Of a stretch of DNA of 64,000 nt, positions 13,602-21,754 are shown in pieces. The notes under the pieces were generated by a model. That model was not told the origin of the DNA. It was given only the letters and a program-made list of their open reading frames with translations, and made no database searches. The DNA is from Hymenobacter puniceus (GTDB lineage: Bacteria > Bacteroidota > Bacteroidia > Cytophagales > Hymenobacteraceae), in assembly GCF_014333525.1 (NCBI RefSeq), contig NZ_JACSCX010000003.1, forward strand, positions 310,001 to 374,000, read 5' to 3'. The number at the start of each line of letters is the position of its first letter. The stretch's first letter is position 1. A program made the position numbers and the translations under genes.

Positions 13602-16600
13602 CTATTCCACAATCAGGCGCTTGTTGATGGTGCCTTGGGCGGTTTGCAGACGCAGGGTGTATACCCCAGCGGCTATGCCCGTAAGCGACACGGTCCGCAC
13701 ATCGGTGCCGCCGGCTGGCAGCGTAGCCCGCAGTGCCACCTGGCCCAGTGCATTAATCAGCTGCACATCCGTAGTCTGGCGAGCCAGGGACGTTGGCAAG
13801 CTTACGGATACCAGTGCGCGAGCGGGGTTCGGGAATATGGCTACCTGCTGGCTGAGTGAGGCAGAAGCGTTGGCCAGCACCCGCTGCTGGGTGAGCAGCA
13901 ACGAGAAGCGCCCAGCTGCGGGTGCGCCGGCATTCAGTGTGAAGCTATAGGCGGTTTGGCCTGCCAGATCCGTAACGGTACCGGTTTGGGCATCACGCAG
14001 GTAGGCAAATGTGCCAGCCGGCAGGTTGAGCAGCTCAGTGGCCCGCAGTGTATAGCTCCCGGTTAGCGGCGCTGCAACCTGAAGCGCTACCACCCGGTCG
14101 GCAGCTGTGAGAGCAGGCAGGCCGTTGATGGATAGGCGCAAGCCGGCGCTAGCCTCAGATGCCATCAGCAACGAAGTAGCGCTCTGAAGCTTATAGGCGT
14201 CGTAGGCTGCGTCGAAACCGGTAGTAGCCTGGGGTTCGAAGTATACTACGGCTTCATCCGGGGCGTTGGTGGCACCGCTTACTTCGAGGCGCACAAGTGG
14301 CAGCGTACTGGTGCCACGCTGAAACACCGGATTGGCGTAGGTGGTCAGGCGGGCCGCATTGCTGAAGGCAAGCTGACCGTTGGTGCTGTTCGGAGCGCTT
14401 ACGCGAACAAAAAAGCCTTGTGAAGAAGCTATTTCCGCAGTGCCGCCATTGACGCCAATACCGGTAGTGGCATTGTACGCCGAGTAATTGTTGCCACCAT
14501 ACTGCACAGTGGAGCGGTTCACATACACGGTAGCATCTACGTTCGAGCGGCTCACCAGATTCCAGTTGATGGGCGAAGGATACGGGTTACCCAGCAATTG
14601 CCAGCCCGATTCTGTCTGGCCACCCCGCGAGAGGCTGCCTACCGTGACTGGTCCGTTGTTAAGCGTGCCCACAAAATCCACGGTCTGCGAGGCCGGAATA
14701 TTCACCGTATATCCCCGCCCTACCGTCAGCGCATCGGTCGGGGCGTTTGGCGAGAAGAATCCTTTGTCGAAATCCTGCGGCGCGGGGTTGCCGCTGGTGT
14801 TTACCCGGGTTTCATCGTAGCCGAATACGGTAGGGAACGGCGTAACGGCGGCCGGCACCGCCGCCGTATTGTAGGCGGGGTTCACCACCGGCGAGAAGCC
14901 ACTGGTAGCCAGATCTGCTACCGTAGAGCCAGACACCGGCGCCGAGTAGTGGCGGTAGCCACTGCCACCGTTGCGGCTCGGATCAATATAGCGCTGCACG
15001 GTAGCATTGCCGCTTACCACAGCGGCACCGTTGTTTACCACATGCGCCGTGCCAGCAGCATTGGAAAGAAGGGTCAGGTTGCCGTTGGAGGTGAGCGTAC
15101 CGTTGAGCTGCAGTACCCGCTGCACCAGTACCGGTGCGTTGGCCGTAACGCCGGCTGGCCCGGCGGTCAGGTTATTGAACGTGGTGCTGGTGCCGCCAAT
15201 GGTTTGCGCTGTTGAGCCTGCAAAGCGAAACTCGCCAGTGCCGTTGCCCAGCACCGTGCCACCACCGTTCGTGAAGTTGCCGTTCAGTGTTAGCTGGCTG
15301 CCATCGGCCGTGGTGAGAGTGGCGCCGTTGCCCAGCAGCAGGCTGTTGACCTGCTGGGCAGTGCCCACCACCGGGTCATTGGCCACATTCGGAATCGTTA
15401 CGTCGTCGGTGGCAGTGGGCACCTGCATAGGGCTCCAGTTGCCCGGATTGGTCCAGTTACTGTCGATAGCGCCCGTCCAGGTAATGCCGTTGAGCACTGG
15501 CGTCAGGAAGGCGGCCAGCCCGGTGATATTAGAGCCAGTTCCAATCCGGCCGACCACTGTAGCGCTGCCGCTGGTCAGGTTTACGGTGTACAGGTTGTCG
15601 GCGGTAGTACCCGTGGGGGCGGCCACCAGATATGCCGTATTGACAGGCGTAGCCGGGGCAGTAAGGTCAGCGAAAATATCAAAATCAGCGCCGGGGGCAA
15701 TAGTAAGGCCCGTCGCGCCCTGGTCTACATACGTGCCGGCGTTGGCGTCAGTGGAGCGCAGCAGTACGTTGCGGGTCTGGTCGTAGCCGTAGAGGGTTGT
15801 GCCGGTAGCGGTGTTGTTGTCGTTGTTGATATAGGCCACCCCCGACAGTGCCGGCGCGCCGTTAGGGTTTGTGAGCGTGCCATCCGTCAGGAACGTGCCG
15901 TCGTTTGGGTTCATCCGTAGGTTGGCTTGGTTGGAAGCCGACGTAATACGAATCCGGTCCGGAACCGGGTTGAAGTCGAAGGCGATGCCAGAGGCCACGT
16001 TGCCCAGCAGCATGGGTTGCAGGCCACCTACCGTTGTGAGGGCGCCAGAGCTCAGGTTCAGCGTGTAAAGCTGGCCTTGCTGAGCAGTGGCGTTGTAACC
16101 CAGCGCGTACAGCAAGCCGTTGGCAGGGCGGAAGTCCGTTCCTACCAGCACCTGTGAGCCATCCGGTGGCAATCCGGTGATGTTCACGGCCGTGCGGATA
16201 ACGCCAGGGTTGCTGGAATCAAAGGATACCAAGTTGCCGCCTGCCACGCCGTAGAGCAAACGTCCGGAGAGTGGTGCCGAAGCATCAGCGCCGCCAATCA
16301 GCGCGGCCACGTCACGCACCGGAATACCCAGCCCGATGGCGCCCACCAGCGTAGGGTTGGCCGTGCCCAAATCCAGCGTATAGAGGTTGCTGGTAGCCTG
16401 CCCATTGGGGTTAGCCGTCAGGAAGGCACGGTTGGTGGAGGTGCTTTGGTCGAAGAAGATGTCAAGGTCGGCCAGGGCATTGGCAGGGTTCAGGGCCAGC
16501 CCGGTGTTGTTGCCGATTGTGTTGAGTGTACCGGCATTTGGTGGGTTCTGAGTAGCCAGAACATTGAGTGCCTCATCAATATCATACAGCACAGTGGCCG

Positions 16601-17966
16601 TGCTGCCCACGTAGCTGTTAGTGTAGCCTACCGTGCCGATGCGGGGTGCCGTGCCAGCGTTGGGGTCGCCGGCCGCGTAGGTGAGGGGCCCATCGGTAGC
16701 TGCCAGCGCACCGTTGTTGGGGTTGAGGCGGAAATCAGCGCGGTTGGTGCTCACCACCCGGATGCGGTCTACAGTCGGGTTGAAGTCAAAGCCAATATTG
16801 TCGGAAGGGCCGCCCAGCTCCAGCCGGATAGCAGGGCCAACGGGCGTAGCCACGCCGGTGGCTGGCACAATGCTGTATAGCTGCGTGTTAGGCCCGGTGG
16901 TGGTAGCATCATAGCCCAAGCCGATATACTGGCCGTTGTTCGGACGGAAGTCAGTGCCTACCAGCGTCTGGCCGGCTGTCAGGCCAGAAAGAGGGGTGGC
17001 AGCCAGAATATAGCCGGGCGTGTTGGAATAAAATGAAATCAGCGTATTGTTGGTGTTCAGCGCGTACAGCAGCTGCCCACTTGGGGCCGGAGCTGTCCGG
17101 TCAATGTTAAATGCTATATCATCTACAGCCAAGCCAGCTTGGCCGGTCATCAGCAACGAGGCGTTACCGGAGGCCAGATCCAGGGTATAAAAAATAGTCT
17201 GCGGAATATTGTTGGTAAACCGCGTAACCGTCAGCAACGCCAGCTGCGTGCGGCTCGCGGGGTCAGTGTAGATGTCGAGGTCGGTCTGGTCGCCGGCTGC
17301 CAAAAGGGGCAGTGCGTTGCGCGTAATAGGTGTCGGGGTAACCAGCGCGCCATTGTTGGGCGGGTTTTGGGTGTAGAGGGTCGAGCGGCTCTCATCTATA
17401 TCGTACAGCGTAGTAGTCGCCGTTCCGATAAAGCTGTTAGTGTAGGCTACCGAGCCCACAGCAGGCGTCCCGGAAGGCAGGTTCAGCGAACCGTCTGTTG
17501 CGGCAACTGTCCCGTTATTGGGGTTGAGGCGGAAGTTGCCACCCGCCAGGCTCGTAACCCGGATCCGGTCAACGGTCGGGTTGAAGTCGAAGCCGATACC
17601 CTCAGTGCCGCTACCTAAGGCCAAAGGCTGCGGGCCACCAACGGCGGTGGCCGCACCAGTTGTTTTGCTGATGCTGTAAAGCTGTGCTGTTCCACTGCCC
17701 GTGTAGCCCAGTGCAAACAGTTCCCCGGTAGCCGGCCGCGAATCCAGCCCGACGATGGTCTGGCCAGCGGTTACCCCAGTGATAGGCAGAAAGGTAGGAA
17801 CGCCGCCACCCGCGAAACTAGACACAATCAGCTGGTTGCTGGCGCGGTTGATACCGTACACGGTCTGGGCTTGTGCTGCCACAGTGCCCAGTAGCCCCAG
17901 GCCCACGGTGAGACCCAGCATGCGGCGGTTTAAAGGCGAAAACGGCGTGCGTAAGGATGTTTTCAT
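13602..17966 (-). CDS. Giant triple-DUF4394 secreted protein with T9SS sorting domain
   Basis: The 1454-residue protein has a signal peptide (LGLTVGLGLLGTVAAQAQ) and three tandem DUF4394 domains of about 260 residues each. Each repeats the sequence of motifs FDFNPTxDRIRxxS, FRLNPNxGTxxATDG and YDIDExxxxLxTQNPPNxG. They are followed at about residue 830 by WTGAIDSNWTNPGNWSP, a surface-protein motif, and a beta-rich segment. The C-terminus has IFPNPARALVSV and ends in GVYTLRLQTAQGTINKRLIVE-type type A T9SS signal (here noted as IFPNP...RLIVE). It is therefore exported by T9SS and probably displayed on the surface. The ATG at 17966 is chosen over the adjacent GTG. The binding function is unknown. 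Confidence 0.92.
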   Translation of the reverse strand: MKTSLRTPFSPLNRRMLGLTVGLGLLGTVAAQAQTVYGINRASNQLIVSSFAGGGVPTFLPITGVTAGQTIVGLDSRPATGELFALGYTGSGTAQLYSISKTTGAATAVGGPQPLALGSGTEGIGFDFNPTVDRIRVTSLAGGNFRLNPNNGTVAATDGSLNLPSGTPAVGSVAYTNSFIGTATTTLYDIDESRSTLYTQNPPNNGALVTPTPITRNALPLLAAGDQTDLDIYTDPASRTQLALLTVTRFTNNIPQTIFYTLDLASGNASLLMTGQAGLAVDDIAFNIDRTAPAPSGQLLYALNTNNTLISFYSNTPGYILAATPLSGLTAGQTLVGTDFRPNNGQYIGLGYDATTTGPNTQLYSIVPATGVATPVGPAIRLELGGPSDNIGFDFNPTVDRIRVVSTNRADFRLNPNNGALAATDGPLTYAAGDPNAGTAPRIGTVGYTNSYVGSTATVLYDIDEALNVLATQNPPNAGTLNTIGNNTGLALNPANALADLDIFFDQSTSTNRAFLTANPNGQATSNLYTLDLGTANPTLVGAIGLGIPVRDVAALIGGADASAPLSGRLLYGVAGGNLVSFDSSNPGVIRTAVNITGLPPDGSQVLVGTDFRPANGLLYALGYNATAQQGQLYTLNLSSGALTTVGGLQPMLLGNVASGIAFDFNPVPDRIRITSASNQANLRMNPNDGTFLTDGTLTNPNGAPALSGVAYINNDNNTATGTTLYGYDQTRNVLLRSTDANAGTYVDQGATGLTIAPGADFDIFADLTAPATPVNTAYLVAAPTGTTADNLYTVNLTSGSATVVGRIGTGSNITGLAAFLTPVLNGITWTGAIDSNWTNPGNWSPMQVPTATDDVTIPNVANDPVVGTAQQVNSLLLGNGATLTTADGSQLTLNGNFTNGGGTVLGNGTGEFRFAGSTAQTIGGTSTTFNNLTAGPAGVTANAPVLVQRVLQLNGTLTSNGNLTLLSNAAGTAHVVNNGAAVVSGNATVQRYIDPSRNGGSGYRHYSAPVSGSTVADLATSGFSPVVNPAYNTAAVPAAVTPFPTVFGYDETRVNTSGNPAPQDFDKGFFSPNAPTDALTVGRGYTVNIPASQTVDFVGTLNNGPVTVGSLSRGGQTESGWQLLGNPYPSPINWNLVSRSNVDATVYVNRSTVQYGGNNYSAYNATTGIGVNGGTAEIASSQGFFVRVSAPNSTNGQLAFSNAARLTTYANPVFQRGTSTLPLVRLEVSGATNAPDEAVVYFEPQATTGFDAAYDAYKLQSATSLLMASEASAGLRLSINGLPALTAADRVVALQVAAPLTGSYTLRATELLNLPAGTFAYLRDAQTGTVTDLAGQTAYSFTLNAGAPAAGRFSLLLTQQRVLANASASLSQQVAIFPNPARALVSVSLPTSLARQTTDVQLINALGQVALRATLPAGGTDVRTVSLTGIAAGVYTLRLQTAQGTINKRLIVE

Positions 17967-18563
17967 CACAGGGAATTAGAAAGTGAAGTGGAAAAAGCAG
18001 CCAGATGTCCAAGAGGATGGGTTGTACTTTATTTATGCACCCCTATCCGGGCCGAAGACAAAAACCTTACGAAAGCCACTTCATAACGGATTGATAAATA
18101 GGATTAAATTTCAATTAAAATATACTGATGTGTAAGACTTTGGCTAATTCATAACAGATTTATGCACGATGCGTTTAGCGTCATCCTGTGAAAGATGAGC
18201 AGGTATAAGTTCAATAAGATTATAAAGTACAGATCAGGCTTGAAGCATCACTTTGGACTTGTTCTTTACTTTTTGGATGGGCTATATGTACCCAATTCTA
18301 GCCATTCCACAGCCCCAGTAGCTGGTATAAGCAGGCTGCTTAAGTGAGCTTTGTCCTTATCGGCTAATTGCACAGTGCGTTGATTCCGCTGAAAGAGTAT
18401 ATTTCTCACTTTTGGGCTGTTCATTCCCGAAATGGAGCAGGCGAGTATTGTACAGAGTAGTCCGGAAACGGTAAATTTCAGCCAGAATAATGGCGCGCAC
18501 TTATGGGTTAGCAGTGGCAGCCATTGGGTAGTGAATTAATCGTCAGCTTTTTATTGGTTTTCT
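17967..18563. other. Intergenic, no gene seen
   Basis: A 597-bp AT-rich gap separates two divergent genes (DUF4394 protein and OsmC). It must hold both promoters, but only near-matches to TAnnTTTG were seen, for example around 18266-18273 and 18412-18417. No ORF, RNA gene or repeat is supported. Confidence 0.4.
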
Positions 18564-18986
18564 ATGCATACCATCCAACGATCTGCGGCGGCCCAATGGC
18601 ACGGCCGGGGTACCGACGGCGACGGCCAGCTCAGCACTGGCAGCACGGTGCTACAGGAAGCCCGCTTTGGCTACCGCTCACGCTTTGCAGAAGGAGGAGT
18701 GGGCACCAACCCCGAGGAGCTATTAGCTGCTGCGCATGCTGGCTGCTTTGCCATGAAGCTGGCCTTTAACCTGCAGTCGGCAGGCTTCACCGCCGACCAC
18801 ATTCACGCGCAATGCGAAATGGCCATGCGCGAAGGCTGTATTGTTGGCTCGCACCTGACCGTTGATGCCGCTGTGCCTGGGCTGTCATCCGAGCAGTTTG
18901 AGCTGTTCGTGGATGACGCCAGCCAGAATTGCCCCGTGTCGAAAGTACTGCAGGCCACCATCACCTATAAGGCTGTATTGGCCTGA
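18564..18986 (+). CDS. OsmC family peroxiredoxin
   Basis: The 140-residue protein matches OsmC, a thiol peroxidase of organic hydroperoxides. The sequence NPEELLAAAHAGCFAMKL contains the first redox cysteine in the family position, and DASQNCPVSKVL contains the second, near residue 125. Length is typical. It lies convergent to a MOSC gene with only 10 nt between the stops. Stress induction is likely from the family but no operator is visible. Confidence 0.93.
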   Translation: MHTIQRSAAAQWHGRGTDGDGQLSTGSTVLQEARFGYRSRFAEGGVGTNPEELLAAAHAGCFAMKLAFNLQSAGFTADHIHAQCEMAMREGCIVGSHLTVDAAVPGLSSEQFELFVDDASQNCPVSKVLQATITYKAVLA

Positions 18987-18996
18987 TAGTGCTGCG

Positions 18997-19533
18997 TTAG
19001 TTAATAGCCGGCGTTGCTGCCGGCGCCACTCGCACCACATCCCCAACCCGGATAAGGCCGCCCTGCACAATACGGGCCGTGATGCCGCCATGGCCGCGCA
19101 TAGCGTTGTAGCCACCGGGGCCCAACTCTTCTTCCATACGCGAGCAGGGGTGGCACTCGCCTGTGATATCCAGCACCACTTCGTCGCCAATAAATATCTG
19201 CCGGTTTTTGAGGGCCAGCAGATTCAACCCACTAACCACCAGATTGCGGCGTAGCCGGCCAGGAGCCACTGGTGCATCTAGGCCCAGGTAGCCCGCCACG
19301 GCCGCTAGGTGCTCGTGCTGTATGAGCGTAATCTGGCGCTTGCCTCCCGCTTTTGGGCGGGCATGGTCGCCGGCCAGATGCCGGTCGGTTTCCACAGTTG
19401 CCTCAACTACAGAAAGCAGTGGCTCGCGGCGGGCTGGGCGCAGGCCTATCCACTCCAGGCGGCCGGTTTGTGGCAGGGTAGACAGGAGTTGAGCAATGGT
19501 AGACTTGTCGTCTCCAAAAAAGGGAAAGGGCAT
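18997..19533 (-). CDS. MOSC domain-containing protein
   Basis: The 178-residue protein consists essentially of a MOSC domain (molybdenum cofactor sulfurase C-terminal like). It shows RLEWIGLRPARREPL at the N-terminus, GDHARPKAGGKRQITLIQ in the middle, RRNLVVSGLNLLALKNR, and GECHPCSRMEE with the conserved cysteine. The family (for example YiiM) handles Moco- or sulfur-linked detoxification. The ATG at 19533 is chosen because the upstream frame to 19812 reads through the end of the next gene. It is codirectional with the VIT transporter, 143 nt downstream of it. Confidence 0.85.
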   Translation of the reverse strand: MPFPFFGDDKSTIAQLLSTLPQTGRLEWIGLRPARREPLLSVVEATVETDRHLAGDHARPKAGGKRQITLIQHEHLAAVAGYLGLDAPVAPGRLRRNLVVSGLNLLALKNRQIFIGDEVVLDITGECHPCSRMEEELGPGGYNAMRGHGGITARIVQGGLIRVGDVVRVAPAATPAIN

Positions 19534-19676
19534 TAGGAATAAGGCTAAGGTTGAGAGGCGAGCCGCTAAGAATATTTGCTGGTAGTGCCCTCTTACGGCA
19601 GCAAGCAGGTAGCAGCCAAAAGGCCAAGGGCCAAAAGAGGCACCGGCCGAAAGGACCCGCGTAACCCTATCTACCC

Positions 19677-20384
19677 TCAGACGCTGATCAGACGGGCAAC
19701 AAAGAAGGCAGCGCCAGCCGCCAGGGCGCCAATACCAGCCATGCGCAACGCCCCAACAACAGGCGGCTGGCCGGTCATGCGGCTTTTCAGGTAGCCAAAA
19801 AGCAGCAGGCACACCAGCGTCATCACCGCCGACCAGACGAGGCCTTCGGTGGGAGTAGCAGTGAGAAAGTACGCACTGAGCGGAATCAGCCCGCCCAGCG
19901 CATACGCTGCGCTAATAGTGAAGGCACTTTTTGGAGCTTGGCGTGGATCGGGCTGCTCCAGGCCCAGTTCATATTTCATCATGAAGCGTACCCATTGTTC
20001 GGGGTCGGAGGTAAGTTCCTGCACGGCTAAAGCACGGGTTTCCGCTGAGAGGCCCATTTCAGCTAATAAGTCATCCACTTCCGCCCGCTCTACCTGCGGC
20101 ACTTCCTGCACTTCCTGGTGCTCACGTGCCAGTTCGGCTGCATAATGCTCTACCTCGGTTCGGCCCGCCAGGTAGCCGCCCAGGCCCATGGCAATAGCGC
20201 CCGCCACAATTTCGGCCAGCCCCGCCGTAATTACCAGTTCCGACGATTGCACTGCGCCGCTCAGACCGGCCGCCAGCGCGAAAGGCACTGTCAGGCCATC
20301 AGACAAACCAATAACGATGTCCTGCAGCATAGCAGAACTCGTCAGGTGGTCCTCGGGGTGAGGATGGGTATGCGCGTGTTGCAT
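19677..20384 (-). CDS. VIT1/CCC1 family iron or manganese transporter
   Basis: The 235-residue membrane protein belongs to the VIT/CCC1 family, which moves Fe2+ or Mn2+ out of the cytosol. It has DIVIGLSDGLTVPFALAAGL in helix 1, a second helix pair (ITAGLAEIVAGAIAMGLGGYLAG) and a cytosolic Glu-rich metal-binding loop (EHQEVQEVPQVERAEVDDLLAEMG). Three C-terminal helices follow. A His-rich N-terminus (HAHTHPHPEDH) could bind metal. It is divergent from the Dps gene with 114 nt between the starts, suggesting joint control of iron. Confidence 0.9.
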   Translation of the reverse strand: MQHAHTHPHPEDHLTSSAMLQDIVIGLSDGLTVPFALAAGLSGAVQSSELVITAGLAEIVAGAIAMGLGGYLAGRTEVEHYAAELAREHQEVQEVPQVERAEVDDLLAEMGLSAETRALAVQELTSDPEQWVRFMMKYELGLEQPDPRQAPKSAFTISAAYALGGLIPLSAYFLTATPTEGLVWSAVMTLVCLLLFGYLKSRMTGQPPVVGALRMAGIGALAAGAAFFVARLISV

Positions 20385-20498
20385 GGCAAGTAAATGTAGA
20401 GCCTAAGCTAACCCAAATTTGGTTTTAAGCGTATTAGATGCACGTTGCCGGGCACTGCCGGGCAGCTTTTTCCTGATCTTACTTCGATTTATCTACCC

Positions 20499-21176
20499 AT
20501 GGCCAAAGCTCCCGCCAAGAAATCTGCCGCGCCTGCCGCGCCAGCATCTTCCAAGGCTTCGTCTGCTCGCAAAGCCGACGTTTCTTCTGCTTCTTCACAA
20601 GCTGCCCCTAGTGTGCAGCCCATCCTCAACCAGCAGTTTCATGCTCCGACGCCGCTGCAGAAATACGGCACCGTGTCACAGCGCCTGCCCATCGGCCTCG
20701 ATGAGAAAACCCGTCAGCACAGTGTCACCAATCTCAACCAGCTGCTGGCCGATACCATCACCCTCCGCGACCTATACAAAAAGCATCATTGGCAGGTGGT
20801 AGGGCCTACTTTCTACCAGCTGCACCTGCTTTTCGACAAGCATTACGAAGAGCAAAGTGCCCTGGTAGACACTATTGCCGAGCGTATTCAGATACTGGGA
20901 GGAGTGGCAATAGCTATGGCACATGATGTTGCCGAACTGACCAGTATTCCACGTCCGCCCCGCGACCGGGAAGAGGCACCTATTCAGGTAGGCCGCTTGT
21001 TGGAAGCACACCAGATCATTCTCAAGAACTGCCATAAGTTTGCAAAAGAAGCCGACGAAGCCGGCGACGATGGTACGAATGACTTGGCCGTTAGCGACGT
21101 GATGCGTCTAAATGAGTTGCAAGTATGGTTTGTATCGGAGCACGTGGTTGATACGCCATTAGCCCGAGCTGAATAA
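20499..21176 (+). CDS. dps: Dps family DNA-binding ferritin-like protein
   Basis: Dps oxidises Fe2+ with H2O2 and stores it in a 12-mer while coating DNA. The ferritin-like core has KKHHWQVVGPTFYQLHLLFDKHYEEQ (given here as HHWQVxG, HLLFDKHYEE), holding the His, Asp and Glu ferroxidase ligands. It spans about residues 70-225. A 60-residue N-terminal tail rich in Lys, Ala and Ser (MAKAPAKKSAAPAAPASSKA) is long for the family and resembles the basic DNA-binding tails of some Dps and histone-like proteins. The ATG at 20499 is chosen as the start of that tail. A stem at 21199-21231 follows the stop. Confidence 0.92.
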   Translation: MAKAPAKKSAAPAAPASSKASSARKADVSSASSQAAPSVQPILNQQFHAPTPLQKYGTVSQRLPIGLDEKTRQHSVTNLNQLLADTITLRDLYKKHHWQVVGPTFYQLHLLFDKHYEEQSALVDTIAERIQILGGVAIAMAHDVAELTSIPRPPRDREEAPIQVGRLLEAHQIILKNCHKFAKEADEAGDDGTNDLAVSDVMRLNELQVWFVSEHVVDTPLARAE

Positions 21177-21198
21177 ACAGACCATTTGGATGCTATGA

Positions 21199-21231
21199 AA
21201 GGCCGGCTCGCTTGAAAAGCGGGCCGGCCTT
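21199..21231 (+). terminator. Hairpin after dps
   Basis: A 13-bp stem (AAGGCCGGCTCGC with AAGCGGGCCGGCCTT-type complement, one G-U) and a 7-nt loop end 55 nt after the dps stop. No T-run follows, so strength is uncertain. Confidence 0.6.
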
Positions 21232-21489
21232 ATGCATTAAGTCCACCCAGCTACCAAGCCTTGACAAGGCCAGCGTTTGACACTGGTAGCGCTCCTGCCG
21301 TTTTCTTTAGCCTTCTGCGCGCTGAGGGTGCTATAAGGAACGGTAAACAAGCCGGCGCAACCCAATTTTCATAAGATGGTGGCCAGCGGACGAAATTTAT
21401 ATCAGCTGGCTTTTCGCTGATCCTGAGTGCACAACGCTCTGACGCTAGACGCAGAGGCCACCAAATCGGCAAAAAATACGTGTATGGGC

Positions 21490-21520
21490 TTGCGCTACCC
21501 AGCCCTAGTACCTACTTTTG
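21490..21520 (+). promoter_or_regulatory. Promoter of tRNA-Leu
   Basis: TTG (21490-21492), 20 bases, then TACTTTTG (21513-21520) fits the Bacteroidota TTG-N19-21-TAnnTTTG consensus exactly. It is the best-matching promoter in the window, about 70 nt upstream of the mature tRNA 5' end. Confidence 0.7.
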
Positions 21521-21595
21521 CTCTCGCTTTACCACCTCAGTAAGGCCTTGGTCATTAGGCTGAGCAAGTTTAACAGAGGAGTGCTTGCCAAATCT

Positions 21596-21677
21596 GCGCA
21601 CGTGGTGAAACTGGTAGACACGCCATCTTGAGGGGGTGGTGCCTTCGGGTGTGGGAGTTCGAATCTCCCCGCGCGCA
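21596..21677 (+). tRNA. tRNA-Leu (GAG)
   Basis: The 82-nt gene folds as a class II tRNA. The acceptor GCGCACG pairs with CGCGCGC (one A-C mismatch). The anticodon stem is CCATC/GGTGG with loop TTGAGGG, giving anticodon GAG. The long variable arm is TGCC-TTCG-GGTG, and the T-arm is GGGAG-TTCGAAT-CTCCC. The 3' CCA is not encoded. A U-run terminator follows nine nt later. Confidence 0.95.
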
Positions 21678-21685
21678 CTCCAATA

Positions 21686-21720
21686 AAAAAGCCGCTTCAG
21701 CTTAGCTGAAGCGGCTTTTT
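21686..21720 (+). terminator. Bidirectional intrinsic terminator after tRNA-Leu
   Basis: A perfect 16-bp stem (AAAAAGCCGCTTCAGC and complement) with a 3-nt TTA loop ends in a U-run. It serves the tRNA and probably the convergent rqcH gene. Confidence 0.9.
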
Positions 21721-21754
21721 CGTGCTTGTTTGCTTGCCCGATAGAAGCATAAGC

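Noticed and set aside
21251..21472. 73-residue minus-strand ORF before the tRNA-Leu
   Set aside because: No conserved composition, no start signal, and the region carries the tRNA promoter and spacer.
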